Positions 22,594 to 33,499 of a stretch of DNA of 64,000 bases are shown piece after piece. Positions within the stretch are counted from its first letter, which is position 1. Each line of letters opens with the position of its first letter. Position numbers and translations under genes: made by a program. This stretch comes from Notamacropus eugenii (Eukaryota; Chordata; Mammalia; Diprotodontia; Macropodidae). The stretch lies in the NCBI RefSeq assembly GCF_028372415.1, contig NC_092878.1, positions 25,699,903 through 25,763,902 of the forward strand. Reading direction: 5' to 3'. A model generated the notes under the pieces. It saw nothing but the letters and a program-made list of their open reading frames with translations, was not told the DNA's origin and did no database searches.

Positions 22594-24953
22594 ATTGTCT
22601 TAGATCATTGTATTGCTGAGAATAGCTGTCATTCAAAGTTCTTCATGGAACAATATTGACTTTACTGTGTACAATGTTCTCCTGGCTTTGTTCACCTCAC
22701 TATGCATCAGTTCACATAAGTCTTTCCAGGTTTTTTCTGAAATCATCATAATTGTCATTTCTTATAACACAATAATATTCCATTACATATATCATATACC
22801 ACATATACCACAGTTTGTTTAGCCATTCCCCAATTGATAGGTATCCCTTTGATTTCCAATTCTTAGCCACCACAAAAAGATCTGCTACAAATATTTTTGT
22901 ACAAATAGACCCTTTTCCCTTTTTTTGAATGTCTTTGGGATATAGACCTGCCAGTGGTATTGCTGGATCAAAGGGTATGCACAATTTTATAGCCTTTCAG
23001 CATAGTTCCAAATTGCTCTACAGAATGGCTGGATCAATTCACAACTCCACCAACAGGGCACCAATACCCCAGTTTTCCGACATCCCCTTCCACATCTAAT
23101 ATTTTCCTGTTTTGTCATATTAGCCACTCTGATAGGTGTGAGGTGGCACCTCAGAGTTGTTTTAATTTGCATTTCTCTGATAAATAGTGATTCAGAGCAT
23201 TTTTTTCCATATGATTGTAGATAGTTTGGATTTCTTTGTCTGAAAACTGCCTGTTCATATCCTTTGACCATTTAATCAATTGGGGAATGATTTCTTTGTT
23301 TATAAATTTGACTCAGTTATCCATATATTTGAGAAATGAAGACTTTATCAGAGATACTTGTAAAAATTTCCCCCCAGTTTTCTGCTTTCCTTATAAGTTT
23401 TGTTACATTGCTTCTGTTTGTGCAAAAACTTTTTAATTTTATATAATCAAAATAATCTATTTTATATTTTGTAATGCTCTGTATATCTTCTTTGGTCCTA
23501 AATCCTTCTCTTATCCATAAATATGACATAAACTATTGCATGCTCTCTTAATTTGCTTATGCTATCATCCTTTATATGTAAATTATATACCTATTTTGAC
23601 CTTATCTCAGTATACAACATCGCAGTGAGATATTGGTCTACACCTAGTTTTTGCCATATTGTTTTCCAGTTTTCCCAGTAGTTTCTTGTCAAATAATGAG
23701 TTTTTGTTCCAAAAGCTTGGATCTTTGGGTTTATCATATATGAGATTACTATGGTCATTTACTATAATGTAAGTTGTACCTAAGTTATTCCACTGATCCA
23801 CCACTCTATTTCTTAGCCAGTACCAGACTGTTTTGATAATCACCACTTTATAATACAGTTTGAGATCTGGTATGCCTAGACCACCTTCTTTTGCATTTTT
23901 TTTTTCATTGATTCCCTTGATATTCTTGAGCATTTGTTTTTCCAGATGAATTTTGTTATTTTTTCTTGCTCTATGAAATAATTTTTTGATAATTTGATGA
24001 ATTTATTGTCTCAGCCTACCCATGAGCAATTAATATTTTTCCAATTGTTTAGATCTGACTGTGTATGAAAAGTGTTTTATAGCTGTAATCATGTAGTTCC
24101 TGGGTTTGTCTTGACAGACTCCCAAGTATTTTATATTGTCTACAATTATTGTAAATGGAATTTCTCTTTCTATCTCCTGCTGCTGGACTTTGTTGGTAAT
24201 ATATAGACACGCTGATGACTTATATGGGTTTATTTTGTATCCTGCAATTTTGTTAGTTGTTAATAACTTCAAGTAGTTTTTTTAGTTGATTCTCTAGAAT
24301 TTTCCAAGGATACTATCATATCATCTGCAAATATTAAGTTTTATTTTCTCATTGCCTATTATAATTCCGTGTGTTTCTTTTTCTTCTCATTGCCATAGCT
24401 AACATTTCTAGTAAAATATTAAATAATAGAGATGATAATGGGAATATTTGCTTCACCCCTGTTTTTATTGTGAAGGTTTCTAGCTTATCCCCATTACAGA
24501 TAATGTTTGCTGATAAGGTCAGATAAATACTACTTATCATTTTAAGATAAGCTCCATTTATTCCTGTGCTCTCTAGTGTTTTCATAGCAATGGGTACTGT
24601 ATTTTGTCAGACTTTTTTCTGCATCTGTTGAGATAATCACATGATTTCTGTTGGTTTTATTATTGATATGGTCAATTATGCTGGTAATTTTTCTAGTATG
24701 GCACCAGCCCTGCATTCCTGATAAAAATGCCATGTGGTCATAATGTATTATCCTTGTGACATATTGCTGTAATCTCTTTCTAGTATTTTATTTGGATTTT
24801 TTACATTAATATTCATTAGGGAAATTGGTCTATAATTTTCTTTCTCTGTCTTGGCTCTTCCTAGTTTGGGTGTCAGTCCCATATTTGCTTCACAAAAGGA
24901 ATTTAGTAGAATTCTGCTTATTTTTCCTTATAGTTTATATAGTATTGTGATTA

Positions 24954-24977
24954 ATTATTATTATTATTATTATTATT
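24954..24977 (+). repeat. (TTA)n microsatellite
   Basis: About eight TTA/ATT units inside the inverted L1. Confidence 0.9.
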
Positions 24978-25494
24978 CTTTAAATGTTTGGTAGAATTCA
25001 CTTGTGAATCCATCTGGATCTGGGGATTTTTTTTTCTTAGGAAGTCCATTGATGACTTGTTCAATTTCTTTTTCTAAGATTGGGTTTTTTAAGTGTTTTA
25101 TTTCCTCTTCTGTTAATCTAGGTAATTAATTTTTTAAATACATTTACCCATTTCATTTATATTGTCAAATTTATTGGCATGTAATTGGGTAAATGAGCTC
25201 CTAACAATTGTCTTCATTTCCTCTTCATTGACAGTAAATTCACTGCTTTTGTTTTTGTTGGATTACATTGTCCAAGCACATTTAAGATTGAGAGAATACT
25301 AGAAAAATATATTATCATATTATTTCTTGCTGTGTTTGAAAGAAAATTAATTCATTTTTGAAGGAGAAACATCAAAAATGTCACATAAGAAGTCAATTTC
25401 CAGGAAGAATTAGAAAGAAGAAGGGTTTTTCAAAGTTTGAATAATTTGAAGGATAAGAAAGGAAGGATTATTCAAAACAGAATGCTAACAACCA

Positions 25495-25680
25495 CAACAT
25501 TTATATAGTGCCTATTCTGTGGCAGACACATTTCACAAATGTTACTTCATTTGATCCTCACTGCAACCCTGGAAAATGCCCAGGAGTCACACAAGTACTA
25601 AGTATATAAGGCTAGAGTTTACCTCAAGTCCTCCTCACTCTAGGCCCCATGATCTAACCACAGTGCCACCTAGTTGACAA
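25495..25680 (-). repeat. MIR-type SINE, inverted
   Basis: Contains 'acatttatatagtgcctattctgtggcagacacatttcacaaatgttacttcatttgatcctcactgcaaccctgg' and, at the end, the inverted head 'ctcaagtcctcctcactctaggccccatgatctaaccacagtgccacctag'. Confidence 0.85.
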
Positions 25681-25834
25681 TCTTTCATCTCATATGGAGA
25701 CTGAATTGATGTTTTTGTACATAATAAATTGTGATTAAATTCGTTCACATAGTCATTTAGTTTCAAAGTCATTATGAAATCAACTAGAGCAATTTCCTAG
25801 GAGTTCAGTTACCCAGGTTAATGCCTACTGGTTA

Positions 25835-25952
25835 GAGGCAGGTAAGTGGTGCAGTAGACAGAGCACAGAGCCTGGAGTCAGGAAGATCTGAGTTCAAATC
25901 TAGCCTCAGATACCCACTACGGGCAAGTCAGAACAGTTTCCTCAACTACACA

Positions 25953-25984
<32 letters not shown>

Positions 25985-26175
25985 AATGATGATGATGATG
26001 ATATGAAAATTTACATATGGAAGGATGTAAACTGATAATAATAGCATCTACCTCCCAGGGTTCTTGCGAGGATCAAATGAGATAATAACTGTAAAGCGCT
26101 TAGCACAGTGCTTGGCATATAGTATGCATTATAATAAATATTAGCTAGTATTACTATTATTATTCTACAGTAAAA
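25835..26175 (+). repeat. Full-length MIR-type SINE split by a (GAT)n expansion
   Basis: Head at 25838-25905 ('ggcaggtaagtggtgcagtagacagagcacagagcctggagtcaggaagatctgagttcaaatc'). A GAT tract at 25953-26002 follows where 'tctgtaaaatggggataataat' is expected. The CORE and tail continue ('cacctcccagggttcttgcgaggatcaaatgagataataactgtaaagcgcttagcacagtgcttggcatatagta'). Confidence 0.9.
25953..26002 (+). repeat. (GAT)n trinucleotide tract
   Basis: About 16 GAT units with one AAT interruption, inside the SINE. Confidence 0.97.
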
Positions 26176-26189
26176 CAGTCATAGAGATG

Positions 26190-26595
26190 AAAAATGGAAA
26201 TTACTTTTGGGATTATCTAATCCAATACCCTCATTTTAGATTGGTAAACTAATTTCATATAACTGGCTTCAACTCATGACCCTGTGTATTCACAAAGACT
26301 TCCAACATACTTGAAAACTGAAGTATGGTCATTAAGGTTGCGTTTATTATTGTTCTATTGTATGATTATTAAGTTCTAAACATTGTACAGTAATACTATT
26401 CATCAATATTGATCTGAGCTTGAAGCATTTTCTAGATGTATGATCATAGATTTAGATGTGGAAGAAACTTTCGACTTCCTCATTCTACAAATGAAGAAAC
26501 AGAGTCCCAGAGAGCTTAAACTAACATGCCCAAGGTAATAAGTAACAAAGCCAGAATATGCATCCAAGTCTTCTGAAAATTCAATCATATTTCCT
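26190..26595 (+). repeat. MIR/L3-tail type repeat pieces
   Basis: Two stretches (about 26190-26280 and 26445-26595) of the type 'atagatttagatgtggaagaaactttcgacttcctcattctacaaatgaagaaacagagtcccagagagcttaa..gcccaaggtaataagtaacaaagcc'. This is the common mammalian MIR/L3 tail. Confidence 0.7.
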
Positions 26596-26599
26596 CTTA

Positions 26600-29500
26600 T
26601 TTGACCCATTTCATTTCCATAATAACTTCTTGGCTTATGTAGAACTTAGCTATTATCAGGCATTTGGCATTTTGCAAAACAGGCACGTCTATTACATTTG
26701 AATAACTTGTGCATCTGTCTTTCATAGAAGTATGCAAAAGTGTCGTGGGAGTGATTATTTTTCTCTGATAGAAACAAATAGTGTGATTTGAACTAGCAGA
26801 AAAGGTTGCTGTTTTTTTGCATGTCATTAGGTTGAACAGTATCCAAGATCTGTGAATAGCCTTTTTCTTCCTTACCTTCTTCATTTTTCAAATTTGCATG
26901 TTAGACACATAAAGTCATCAGTTTTTAAAATTTCAAGTCTCCACACAAAGAAGTGAAATCTACACTTTATGATAATAATTTTCCAGGCAAGGCTTTCATA
27001 AGGAAAGGTGGGGAAGAAAGAGTTTGAAAATAAAGAATAACATAAATCAATTAATTTTTAAGTTAGTCTTCTACAAGGTTGCAAATAGACAATCCTATTG
27101 CTTTGGAAAATAAAGAAAAGGAGGCTCCCTCATGTCAGACTTCCAATTCACTTTACTCCCAAAAAGCGTTGGAAATCAATAGGACATATATGTTGGTTGG
27201 ACAGGAACAGAATTCCCAGGTCAAAGTGTCAACTGAAGACACAGATCCTCAGAGTCCAAGCTTGTTGTTCCACAAATTCTTTTCCAAAATACAAAGAGAA
27301 GAAAAAAGAAAAACAAATCCTAAGGTAGTAAGCCCAAGATAACCATGGGACTATTTGATTTTTGAAAAATAAACATGGTATATATAATAGATTAATTTTT
27401 AATTAAAACTAACTTAATTACATTTTAATTTGACACTTCTGCAGTACATTTTGAATATTTTAATATTCCCAAAGTTTCACAAAGTTAAGGCTCGGAATCT
27501 GGACAGGCTCAAAATGGACATAATTTGAATAATATTGGTGAAAAATAGAGGCTACTATGATTCTTTTGCTCATTTTCAACTATTCCTTGAAATATTCTTG
27601 GGAAGGAGAAAAGCACATAAATGTTTTATGTCCTTCATGCTGTTTCAGATTCAAATTCCACCAAAAACTTGTCTTCTGAAATCAAAAGTTAGCCAAACAT
27701 TTTCTAGTTATGGTTAAATGCAATTACCCCCTTTTTCTAATGCTAAGCCTTGAATTATCTTGATTGTGGATTGTAATGTTCATTACCTAACGTGCTGGGA
27801 ACAGGGAGGCAAAATAAGAGTCTCTAGATCTAACCAATCTCCTTCAGTCTTACTAAGTGAAGCACTCAGAATTTATAGGGATTCAAAAATGTAATTGTAA
27901 CAAAAAGGAATTTTCTCATCCTTGATAAAAGAGCAGATTGAATTCAGGAGTGACAGATGAGAAAGAAGAAAAGCTGTTTCAAGGACAAACTTGATGACAA
28001 AGGCTAGGTTGGTTGGATGGTTAGTTATATAGAAGTGACTCACAAAGAGATGAGATAGCCTGAGGTGGAGGTAGGTAAGAGGTGGGGGGTGGATTTGGGG
28101 TTTTTGGTCTAGAGACCTCTGAACATCTACTGACCACCAGTAGGTGTCAGCAGCAGACACCCAGCAGAAAGCACTATAGTATAAATGACCGACTAGTGGA
28201 GAAAGCAGGTTCCTTGCAACAGTGGGGGGAAAAAACAGCTTGCAGCTTGATATCACTGAACAAACAGATGACATCAGCATCCTTTTTTCAAGGGGAAAAA
28301 AGCAGCAATCCTGGGAACAAAGAAAAGTCCCATAGCCGTAAGAAAATGAATTGCCCTGACTGTTCATTTCCCTGTGCACATGCTCCCAATGCACATCTTC
28401 TCTCACACATGTTATCATAGCCATACGTGTTCCCTCTCTCTTCTCTATTAGTGCTCCTTAACCATACATGTATGTTTATTCCCTCTCCCACCAGTGGTGT
28501 GATAATTTTAACTTCTACTTTGAATCAATGCATTCTCTTGGTGTTGTGGTAAAAGAAACATGGGTAGGAGGTTATGATCTGTGGATTTAAACAAATCTGA
28601 CCTAAAATATCGTTGGAACCTGGGGTAGCTTTTGGGAGACCTGCAAGTGAGAGAAGCCTGGACTATAGTAAAATAGTGGCTGAAAGTCAAGCTTCCAAGT
28701 TCATTCCCAACTATGTGAATAATATCACCGGGCATTTGTGACTTTAGTTCTTCATTTCAAAATGGCAATATCCAAGATTTCATATAGAGTTATGAATTAG
28801 AAATATCCCATAATTCAAAAGAACTATGCTGCAACATTGTGATTCAGCCTTGGATCCCTTTTGGGGTTACCCAGTTAACTTGTCCAAGAGCATTCATTAT
28901 AAAACAGAGTGTTGTTTTACATGTTTACAACAAGCCATTCTCCATCTTGTATCTCAATATCTCTAGGGGCTTGTAGGAAATCAAGCCAAGAATAAAAGAA
29001 ATTAGCAAGTTAAATAAATTCAACATCTCCTTTCAGTAGCTGTAGACAGTAAGCAGAGGCTTACATGAGGAAAAATGAAAGCAATGGGTCTAACTAGGGA
29101 AAGATATGGCATTGGCAAATACAGGTAGAGTGAATGTCAGTTCTTAGGAAATACTGAATATTTTTCCATAATCAAAAAGAAATTTGCCTGGTCTGAAAGA
29201 TTAACTTTATCCTCGATCAAAAATCCAGTTTTTAAAATCTTGGGCAAATCAAGAACTTGAATTTTGATCTTAACTGTCACAAGGCAACAACATTCTTATC
29301 ATAAAATGATTGTGGTTTCTTCTTATCTCTCTACAGTCTCCAAAATTTGTCTGCATTTCCTTGCATTCTGCCTTAACAAGTTTTATTTTCTGTTTCCATA
29401 AGAAGTTTATAGGAGATTATGCCACTGACAGGTGTAGTGCAAGAAATTTTTAGGATGTAAGAACTTTGAGTTTACTTAAAGAGCTACAGATAACCAGTAT

Positions 29501-31119
29501 TAATTACAGTATAAAACATTCCCATCAATTCTCGATAAAAATACACAGGAAAAATAAAACTTTATTTTATTATGTGAATTATTTTATCAACTCAATTTGT
29601 CAACAAATTACAGTTCTAGTGTTTTGGAGAAAAAAGAAAAGGTAGCTTATTGGGGATATTAAGCATGGACACACTCCTATTCTCACCCAAATCCCACACT
29701 AAATGCACTTTTTAAAAAAATTCAGTTATCTAAGAATTGCTTTGATGAATAATAACCTAGAATATACTATGTTCATACACTTTACCCAAATATGAAATCA
29801 TTCCCTGCCTTTTTGCTTCTCTTTATTTAAGTCTACTTTATGAGAAACTAAGCGAGAAATAGCAAAAGATACCTTTGATTATGTCAAAACTTTTTGTTCT
29901 GAAACTAAGACACTAAGAAAATAGAATGGGAATATGTCAAATGGTTAGAATTTGGAGGAAATTTCAAATATTAATAATATTTGAGATATAATGTATTTGA
30001 TTTCAATTAACCCTGATACCTTTGAAATGCAGCTTTGTAAATATCTACAGATCAGCAACAAACTTGCTACTTTGTAACTTGAGGATTTATGTGCTGTCTG
30101 TTTCCAAAGCCCATCATCTACACAAATCTCATCTTTATGTCCTTATAAATGCTAAATTGCAGCATCTACATTTAAAGGGACAGCCACTTACCAGAAGGAA
30201 GTATATTTTAAACAAACCTCAAAAAAAAAAAAGAATATTTTACCATTTAGTATTTTCAAATAGTGGCCAAGAGCCTTTGTAAATCACATTAGTCAAGGAA
30301 CCAACTTTTATTAGCAGCTTATCAGAAGTATCAAAATAAATTAGTTTATCTTACCTTTCTGCACCAGGCAGACTAAGGGGGAAGGGGGTAGGAATGATAT
30401 GCTTCTTTTTATTGTACACTTCAAGCAATTAAAAAAGGGATAGGGGAGTGAGTTCACAAGTGGCTTGGTTAATCATTTGCTTTTGTTGCATTTTAAGAAT
30501 GAGATGACATCTGAATCTAACTTCAAGGGGTTATTAGCAGACAGGGTTACAGTATCAAGTGAACAAGAAAACACAAATAGGGAATGTCTCTTTTACTAGA
30601 ATTTGACACAGTTAAGAGATGTGAGGCAAACGTGCAAGCACACTTTCAAACTGTGGTAACTTTCAATCCAGATAACATGAATAAAATATTCCTAGAGTTG
30701 TGTTCAGGTATTTGTAAACAACAGCACACACAAGTAAGCTCAACAGTCTGGCCTCATTCTTATATGTACAACCCTAAGAACATTTATCATAAATTATCCC
30801 TGAACACTGTAGCAATGTCAGTCTTGAGAGATAACTTGTAACATTGAATTAACCTAGGTGGTCTACAGGAAAGGAGCTCAGATCTCCACGGCTATGGGGT
30901 TAGGGGCTGTCTCCCCTGCAACTTAACTGCAGTTAGGCTCCAGTGATTCATTAAACATCACCTTCCTTCAACTAGATTCACTTTGCCAGGCATCGGAAAA
31001 CCCTGCGTGGAAAACGAGACATTGCCCCAACCACCAAAGATGGGTCTTGCCCTTAAGTCAGCGCCCTCAAGGAAACTCACATCAGAAGAGAGTCTACAAC
31101 CTCAACTGTGCGCACTTAC
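26600..31119 (-). other. Repeat-poor part of presumed GPR176 intron 1
   Basis: About 4.5 kb with no clear transposon, unusual for this window. Open stretches at 27079-27342 (plus, no ATG) and 27873-28424 (minus, 183 codons with ATG) have no recognisable domain. A weak CTCF-like match lies at 28131-28149. Repeat-poor DNA next to a developmental-type promoter may contain conserved enhancers, but nothing here proves it. Confidence 0.5.
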
Positions 31120-31330
31120 CTAATAAAGAGCCAATGAAGATGACAATTTGCACGGTTGTGGTGAAATGCCGATAAGTCTGAGCCTCACTATCCTCTCCGC
31201 TTTCCAAGGTGCTGACCCCGAAGGAGCTTCGATTGGTCCAGACGGCCTCAGCGCTGGACCCATTATGTGGCCCTAAAGCTTGGGGGAAGCCTCGGTCGTC
31301 TCGGGGGATCCAGCTCTCATTGTGCCCCAT
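31120..31330 (-). CDS. GPR176: GPR176 first coding exon (orphan class A GPCR), N terminus and start of TM1
   Basis: An orphan seven-transmembrane receptor of the plasma membrane, known to couple to Gz and to act in the suprachiasmatic clock. Only the first coding exon is here: ATG at 31330, 70 codons plus one base of Gly71. It is followed on the minus strand by GTAAGT (plus-strand 31114-31119), a consensus donor in phase 1. The peptide begins MGHNESW, carries N-glycosylation sequons at N4 (NES), N23 (NGS) and N33 (NRS), and ends with YRHFTTTVQIVIFIGSLLG, which matches the conserved YRQFTTTVQVVIFIGSLLG entry into TM1 of the human protein. There is no signal peptide, as in the family. It has about 11 more residues before TM1 than human, around the VSTLESGEDSE segment. 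The remaining exons must lie left of this window. The frame stays open upstream but with no ATG (nearest candidate is GTG at 31567), so this ATG is the start. Confidence 0.94.
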
Positions 31331-32247
31331 GGTGAGACTGTCTTTTCTCCTTGCTCTCTTTTTCCTCCCAGACCCCCCCTCACCCCAGTCTTCCAACTCC
31401 AAGTCTGCTTCACACTCAGCTAAAGACAGTCCGGGCGCCTGGAGCCTGGGCTTAGAGGAACTAATGAATGAGTGAATGAATGAATGAACGAATGACAACT
31501 TGTGCCTGACGGGGAGGGCCTTGGCGGCGGAATCACTGTGCCCTGTGGAGGTGACTGGGCCCCCCACGTCTGCACATGGCTCGGGAGGGGAGAAGCGAGG
31601 CAGCTACCCCCCCATCCCGGGTCCCTCTTGGACCCCACACACAGGACAGGGGGGACACAGCTGCTCTCGACGCACGACTCTGTCTCCCTCCCTCTTCCCC
31701 AGGGGTCACCACGGCCACGGTCACCACTTATACTTGTGGCTCCCCAACTTGAGAGGACATGTTGTATTCGAGGAGGCCCCCAGCGCCTCCAGTCCCTCCC
31801 AGAACAGGCACCCCGCCTAGGGGAGGGGCCTCTCCACCCTCTCCTTCAGAAAGAGAAAACATCTGGAGGTTGTTTTCCAGCCCCGCGCACTCAGGAGCTG
31901 AACAGAGGGCGAAAATCCCTGACATCTCAGTGGGGGGCCGCTGGGACCCAGCTCCAACGTCCCCCGCCACGAGCCTCCCCAAAAAGCTGTCACCGGGGAG
32001 CCCCCCTTCCCCCAGCTCCGCCTCTCGCTCCACCTCGGGGCCCGCCCGAGCCCGAGGTTCTTAAGCCTGCTCTGCGCCCTTCCTCCATCACCAGTCCGGG
32101 GGGTTTAAGAGCCCCAGGCGCGGAGGACCCCGGGGGAAGGGTGTTCCCACTCCCGCCCCCAGGCGCCGCAGCCGCGGGTCTCCGGCCGCGGCACGAGCCG
32201 CCGAGCTCCGGGGGATCCCGGGGAGGAGCCAGCGAGCCGAGGCCGGT

Positions 32248-32253
32248 CACGTG
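32248..32253. promoter_or_regulatory. Canonical E-box CACGTG in GPR176 island
   Basis: GGTCACGTGGAG, a perfect palindromic E-box. Such sites bind USF, MiT/TFE or CLOCK:BMAL1. Which factor acts here cannot be told from sequence. It lies 918 bp from the GPR176 ATG. Confidence 0.7.
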
Positions 32254-32313
32254 GAGAGGCGCGCTGGCCCCTCCCCTCTCCCTCCTCCCGCGGCCTCGGT
32301 TTCGCTGGTGGCG

Positions 32314-32321
32314 GCCATCTT
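32314..32321 (-). promoter_or_regulatory. YY1-type motif (AAGATGGC)
   Basis: On the minus strand it reads AAGATGGCCGCC, the usual YY1 core in the GPR176 sense direction. In TATA-less promoters this motif is commonly just downstream of the start site. Confidence 0.65.
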
Positions 32322-32830
32322 AGCCGAGAGGACAACTGTCACTCTCGGAGGCCCCAGAGCGGTGGGCGGGGTCGAACTCGGGGCTCCGCCTCTTAGTGGG
32401 CGTGGTTCTCTACGGGCCTCTCGTAGAGGCGGACGGGCAGAGGCGCACCTCCCATAGTCCCGCCCCCCGGGCTCCATAGACCCGCCCTTGGGCCCGTTTA
32501 GGGGGACGCTATGTCCCCGCCCTTCCCTGGGGGGGAGGGGCGTCAGTCACGACTCATCCGGACCTGGGGCGTCCCGGGGGAAGGAGGGAGAAAAGGAAGA
32601 TGGGGGTGGGAGAGGAAGGGTGTGCCTGCTGTGTACATGAAAGTACAGAGATAATAAACAAGAAAAGAAAAAGAAGGGAAGGCCAAGGGGGAAAGCAGGG
32701 ACCGCGTGGCGTGGGCGCCGGGGTCCCGTCCCACGGGCTGTACACGGAGAGTGGGCTGGGGGCCCCCTGGGAGACTTCTGAAGGCTGACAGTCTGACAGA
32801 GCTAGGTTTTAAAGAACCCCACTAGGGCTG

Positions 32831-32946
32831 CCCCGCCCCTCGTGGACCCCGTCCCTCGTGGACCCCGTCCCTCGTGGACCCCGCCCCTCGTGGACCCCAT
32901 CCCTCGTGGACCCCGCCCCTCGTGGACCCCACCCCTAGTGGACCCC
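32831..32946 (+). repeat. 16-bp GC-rich minisatellite, 7 units
   Basis: Units of CCCCGTCCCTCGTGGA, each exactly 16 bp with G/A and T/C variants, ending in a partial CCCC. It lies just outside the GPR176 CpG island. Confidence 0.96.
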
Positions 32947-33189
32947 TAATATCAGCACCCCTTCCTTCTCCGGATAACACGTACAACTCCCTGGCCATGT
33001 TTGGGTAGAAAGGCTCAGCTCCTCCGTCCTTCAGTGGAAGGGTTCCCGGGACCTAAAATTGTACCTTGCCCATAGTAGGGGCTCAAGTCCGTATTTGCTG
33101 GGTAAGTGAACCCCACAATGCTGCTAAGAATTATTCTGAGGCCCTAAGCAAAATTTCAAAGAAATCCTTTAACCCTCCAAGAGTTGTGA

Positions 33190-33355
33190 AATAAACCCAA
33201 CGATGGATTTCTGTTTATTCTCTAGGTGATAGTAAATTATTAAGCTGTATAAGGGAATGACTTGGTCAGAACTATGCTTTAAGGATATCAGTTTGGCAAT
33301 TACGTGGATAATGAATTGGAGAGGGGAAAGGATGGAGTCAGGGAGACCATCTCTG
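33190..33355 (-). repeat. L2 LINE fragment, inverted
   Basis: Contains 'gtataagggaatgacttggtcagaactatgctttaaggatatcagtttggcaatta' and 'tggatggagtcagggagacca', the inverted L2 'SDHVTPLL' region. Confidence 0.75.
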
Positions 33356-33499
33356 TACTTTGATCCATAACCCTCTTTTCTCTCTCACAGCCAAAAAACT
33401 CCTTTAAAAAAAATAGCCATCACTGATACCTCACTTCTTGCTCAGTTTTATATCACTTGTAATCTGAATTCCCATCACCACTGATAGAAACCATATTAA

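Larger units (their letters stand above)
22200..25270 (-). mobile_element. L1 LINE 3' half (3 kb), ORF2 RT to 3' UTR, inverted
   Basis: The third consecutive L1 copy in this orientation. The 3' UTR is at 22205-22700. The ORF2 C terminus reads 'KTTLRCHLTPIRVANMTKQENI' near 23080-23200. The reverse transcriptase continues to about 25230, with LFNILLEMLA near 24400 and the catalytic FADD encoded at 24320-24331. Multiple frameshifts and stops make it a dead copy, 5'-truncated within ORF2. A SINE (22436-22593) sits in its 3' UTR. Confidence 0.92.
31331..32580 (-). promoter_or_regulatory. GPR176: GPR176 CpG-island promoter and 5' UTR region
   Basis: GC content rises abruptly at about 31500 and stays high to about 32580, with dense CpG, no TATA box and several GC boxes (for example GTGGGCGGGG near 32360). 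The island directly precedes the GPR176 ATG on the minus strand. The transcription start cannot be fixed, but a YY1-type motif at 32314-32321 suggests initiation near 32.3 kb, which would give a 5' UTR of about 1 kb unless spliced. An ATTC/GAAT tetranucleotide tract lies at 31464-31495 in the presumed leader. Confidence 0.85.

Noticed and set aside
25953..26002. Possible CRISPR-like or satellite array
   Set aside because: A simple trinucleotide repeat without spacers. No CRISPR array or cas gene occurs in the window.
27079..27342. Polar 87-codon plus-strand frame, protein-like in composition
   Set aside because: It has no ATG and no clear splice sites, and I could not match it to a known protein. 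It is too weak to call an exon.
27873..28424. 183-codon minus-strand open frame with ATG
   Set aside because: No recognisable domain, no coding-like composition, no promoter or splice context. It is most likely chance within the GPR176 intron.
31331..31567. In-frame 79-codon extension upstream of the GPR176 ATG
   Set aside because: It begins with GTG and not ATG, and it contains a tetranucleotide tract. The conserved MGHN start matches known GPR176, so this is 5' UTR.
31502..32323. 273-codon plus-strand open frame in the GPR176 island
   Set aside because: Composition is the proline/arginine/glycine bias of GC-rich CpG-island DNA, with no domain, and it runs antisense to GPR176.
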